DNA of 8,089 nt, taken from NCBI GenBank assembly GCA_002720735.1, contig PBJN01000010.1:22434-30522 (forward strand), written 5' to 3'. A program made the translations under genes and the position numbers. The notes below the pieces were generated by a model. That model searched no databases, was not told where the DNA came from, and saw only the letters and a list, made by a program, of their open reading frames with translations. This document shows positions 6,548 through 8,089 of the stretch, piece by piece (positions within the stretch are counted from its first letter, which is position 1; each line of letters starts with the position of its first letter). This stretch comes from Porticoccaceae bacterium (GTDB lineage Bacteria > Pseudomonadota > Gammaproteobacteria > Pseudomonadales > Porticoccaceae).

Positions 6548-6559
6548 TAGATTAATCTA
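6548..6559. repeat. 12-bp perfect palindrome TAGATTAATCTA
   Basis: Spacer-free palindrome about 150 bp upstream of the copper chaperone start, the third perfect dyad in this leader region. It is AT-rich, so chance occurrence is more likely than for the other two. Confidence 0.2.
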
Positions 6560-6859
6560 AAAACTTGTATCTTTGTGGTTTGACGAAAATGTACCTTAGA
6601 GTAAAAACCCAAATATTCTTTTAAATTATCTCAATTTCGTCCGAGAAAAATTGCCAGCAATACAATCTCAGGGAATTTTTGTGGCAAAATTTTTGTGCCT
6701 ATATTAAATCGAGGTGTCTTTGATTTTTCTGGCCGCTATGCCACAGATGGAGAGCCGAAAATCTTCGCCGACAGATCCCAGAAAACTGAGTAAATGACGA
6801 GGAATCTGACGTTGCCCCTGGTAAGGACGCAGTATCCATTCGTCGCCATATAATATTAA

Positions 6860-6874
6860 ATTTGAGCATCAAAT
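6860..6874 (-). terminator. Weak candidate terminator of etfBA
   Basis: ATTTGA-GCA-TCAAAT forms a perfect 6-bp stem about 55 bp after the etfA stop. On the minus strand it is followed by TTAATATTATA, which is AT-rich but not a true T-run, and the stem itself is AT-rich. It is the best hairpin I see close behind etfA. Confidence 0.2.
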
Positions 6875-6927
6875 GTTGTGTGTGGTCCCCGATGTTAAGA
6901 TAAGCTTTATTACTTTTTCTCTTAGTG

Positions 6928-7857
6928 CTAAATAGCGGCTTCAAACTCTGGCAAAGCGGTAAATAGATCTCCCACAAACCCATAGTCAGCCACCGAAAAT
7001 ATAGGCGCTTCTTGATCTTTGTTGATAGCAACAATTACCCTACTATCCTTCATCCCTGCAAGGTGCTGAATCGCCCCGGAGATGCCCACTGCGATATATA
7101 AATCTGGCGCTACAATCTTCCCTGTCTGTCCTACCTGCATGTCATTGGGCGCGTAACCTGCATCAACTGCTGCTCGCGACGCTCCAACCGCCGCCCCTAA
7201 GTGGTCCGCAAAATCATAAATCAGCGAAAACTGTTCTTCACTGCCTAAAGCTCGTCCTCCTGACACCACGACTTTTGCTCCAGCAAGCTCAGGCCGATCC
7301 GACTTAACTACTTCTTTACCAATGAACTTCGAAGACGCTTCGTCAAATGACGAAGCATATGGAGTTATTTTAGCTTTTCCGCCCGTTACTGATGCAGCCT
7401 CAAATGCCGTGCCACGAACAGTCACCACTTTGACAGGATCGCTACTAGTTATCGTTGCAATCATACTTCCTGCGTATATCGGGCGCTCAAAAGTATCGTT
7501 ATCTAAGATTCGACTGATATCGGATATGGCCTGTACATCCATCAGAGCCGCAGCCCGAGGTAATATATTTTTAGAGCTTGTTGTTGCTGTCGCAAATACA
7601 TGAGAATAACTGCGGCCGATTTTAGCAACTAAGGGAGCTAAATTTTCAGCAAGAAAATCTTTATATGCAAAGTAATCTGCCACGATAATCTCTGTTACAT
7701 GTGCTACAGATGCCGCCTGTTCAGCTACCGACTTACAATTGCTCCCCGCAACTAACATATGTATCTCGTCACCAAGCAGTTTTGCTGCGGTCACAGAGTT
7801 TAAGGTAGTGGGCAAGAGCGCCGAGTTATCGTGCTCCGCCAAAATAAGTATCGCCAT
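6928..7857 (-). CDS. etfA: Electron transfer flavoprotein alpha subunit
   Basis: FAD-binding subunit of the soluble ETF heterodimer, which takes electrons from acyl-CoA and related dehydrogenases and passes them to ETF:ubiquinone oxidoreductase. The length of 309 aa is normal. The N-terminal alpha/beta domain (about 1-185) includes the SKNILPRAAALMD and TFERPIYAGS blocks. The C-terminal FAD domain (about 190-309) shows SGGRALGS from 199, GASRAAVDAGY from 225, QVGQTGK from 241, the ETF-alpha signature LYIAVGISGAIQH ending at 265, INKD at 278-281, and DYGFVGDL from 291. The ATG overlaps the etfB stop by one base (TAATG), and AAGGTG at 7868-7863 serves as ribosome-binding site, indicating coupled translation in an etfB-etfA operon. 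The operon promoter lies outside the window. Nothing essential appears to be missing. Confidence 0.98.
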   Translation of the reverse strand: MAILILAEHDNSALLPTTLNSVTAAKLLGDEIHMLVAGSNCKSVAEQAASVAHVTEIIVADYFAYKDFLAENLAPLVAKIGRSYSHVFATATTSSKNILPRAAALMDVQAISDISRILDNDTFERPIYAGSMIATITSSDPVKVVTVRGTAFEAASVTGGKAKITPYASSFDEASSKFIGKEVVKSDRPELAGAKVVVSGGRALGSEEQFSLIYDFADHLGAAVGASRAAVDAGYAPNDMQVGQTGKIVAPDLYIAVGISGAIQHLAGMKDSRVIVAINKDQEAPIFSVADYGFVGDLFTALPEFEAAI

Positions 7858-8089
7858 TAAATCACCTTCGCTTCATTTTTAAGTTTATCAACAAGATCTT
7901 TTACATCACGCACCAAAATACCAGCTTTCCTTTTGGGTGGAAGTTTTACATTAAGTAATTTCGTTCTAGGCGACACATCAACTCCAAGTTCTTCTGGCGT
8001 TACTGTTACAAGTGGCTTTCGTTTCGCTTTCATAATATTCGGAAGTGAAGCATACCGAGGCTCATTTAAACGGAGATCACTGGTCACGA
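7857..8089 (-). CDS. etfB: Electron transfer flavoprotein beta subunit, C-terminal part
   Basis: The last 76 complete codons of EtfB, the AMP-binding subunit that pairs with EtfA. The frame is open to the window edge, so the true start is outside; full-length family members are about 250 aa. The ETF-beta signature block [19 protein letters not shown] is visible near the start of the fragment, and the protein ends in the typical LKNEAKVI. The GTG at 8087-8085 is an internal valine codon of this conserved block, not a start. The stop codon shares its last base position with the etfA start (position 7857). Confidence 0.97.
   Translation of the reverse strand, partial: VTSDLRLNEPRYASLPNIMKAKRKPLVTVTPEELGVDVSPRTKLLNVKLPPKRKAGILVRDVKDLVDKLKNEAKVI

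Larger units (their letters stand above)
6478..6927. other. Intergenic region between copper chaperone and etfA, with GC-rich island
   Basis: No established gene. The first part is AT-rich and probably holds the copper chaperone promoter. AATTTTTGTG occurs twice, at 6674-6683 and 6688-6697. From about 6735 to 6847 composition jumps to 52% G+C (59 of 113 counted bases), against 32% over 6601-6700. Open frames cross this island on both strands: a plus frame at 6605-6793 without an ATG, and a minus frame starting inside etfA. Neither resembles a family I know. It may be a remnant of a former gene. Confidence 0.5.

Overview
The window looks like the chromosome of a gammaproteobacterium (a betaproteobacterium is less likely). 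XthA is of the E. coli type, the tail-specific protease has the Prc architecture, and the etfB-etfA pair and the PCu(A)C-type copper chaperone are typical of Proteobacteria. Base composition is AT-leaning, and about a quarter of the window has no recognisable gene, which is a lot for a bacterium.

Layout, left to right. (1) Positions 1-1178, minus strand: most of a tyrosine recombinase/integrase reading out of the window, so its last catalytic residue is not visible. (2) A divergent gap of about 280 bp holds a plausible extended -10 promoter for the plus-strand pair prc (1459-3678) and xthA (3679-4494). The prc stop codon abuts the xthA start, so the two are almost certainly co-transcribed. 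(3) Positions 4495-5879: a 1.4-kb gap between convergent genes with no recognised coding sequence but several inverted repeats, including a nested 13-bp stem at 5149-5214 and an element at 4830-4837 with two possible pairing partners. (4) Positions 5880-6398, minus: a secreted, possibly lipid-anchored, PCu(A)C copper chaperone with three perfect dyads upstream. (5) Positions 6478-6927: a second gap containing a locally GC-rich island. (6) Positions 6928-8089, minus: etfA complete and the C-terminal part of etfB, overlapping by one base.

The genes are mostly unrelated housekeeping functions: envelope proteolysis, base-excision repair, copper delivery to the respiratory chain, and electron transfer from acyl-CoA dehydrogenases to the quinone pool. 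The integrase may mark one edge of an accessory region to the left. The most unusual coding feature is a LysM peptidoglycan-binding domain inserted inside the C-terminal region of Prc, upstream of the family's conserved C-terminal helix motif. I found no CRISPR array, tRNA, rRNA or intact insertion sequence, and nothing that clearly amounts to a new multi-gene system. The structured intergenic DNA is the best place to look for something undescribed.
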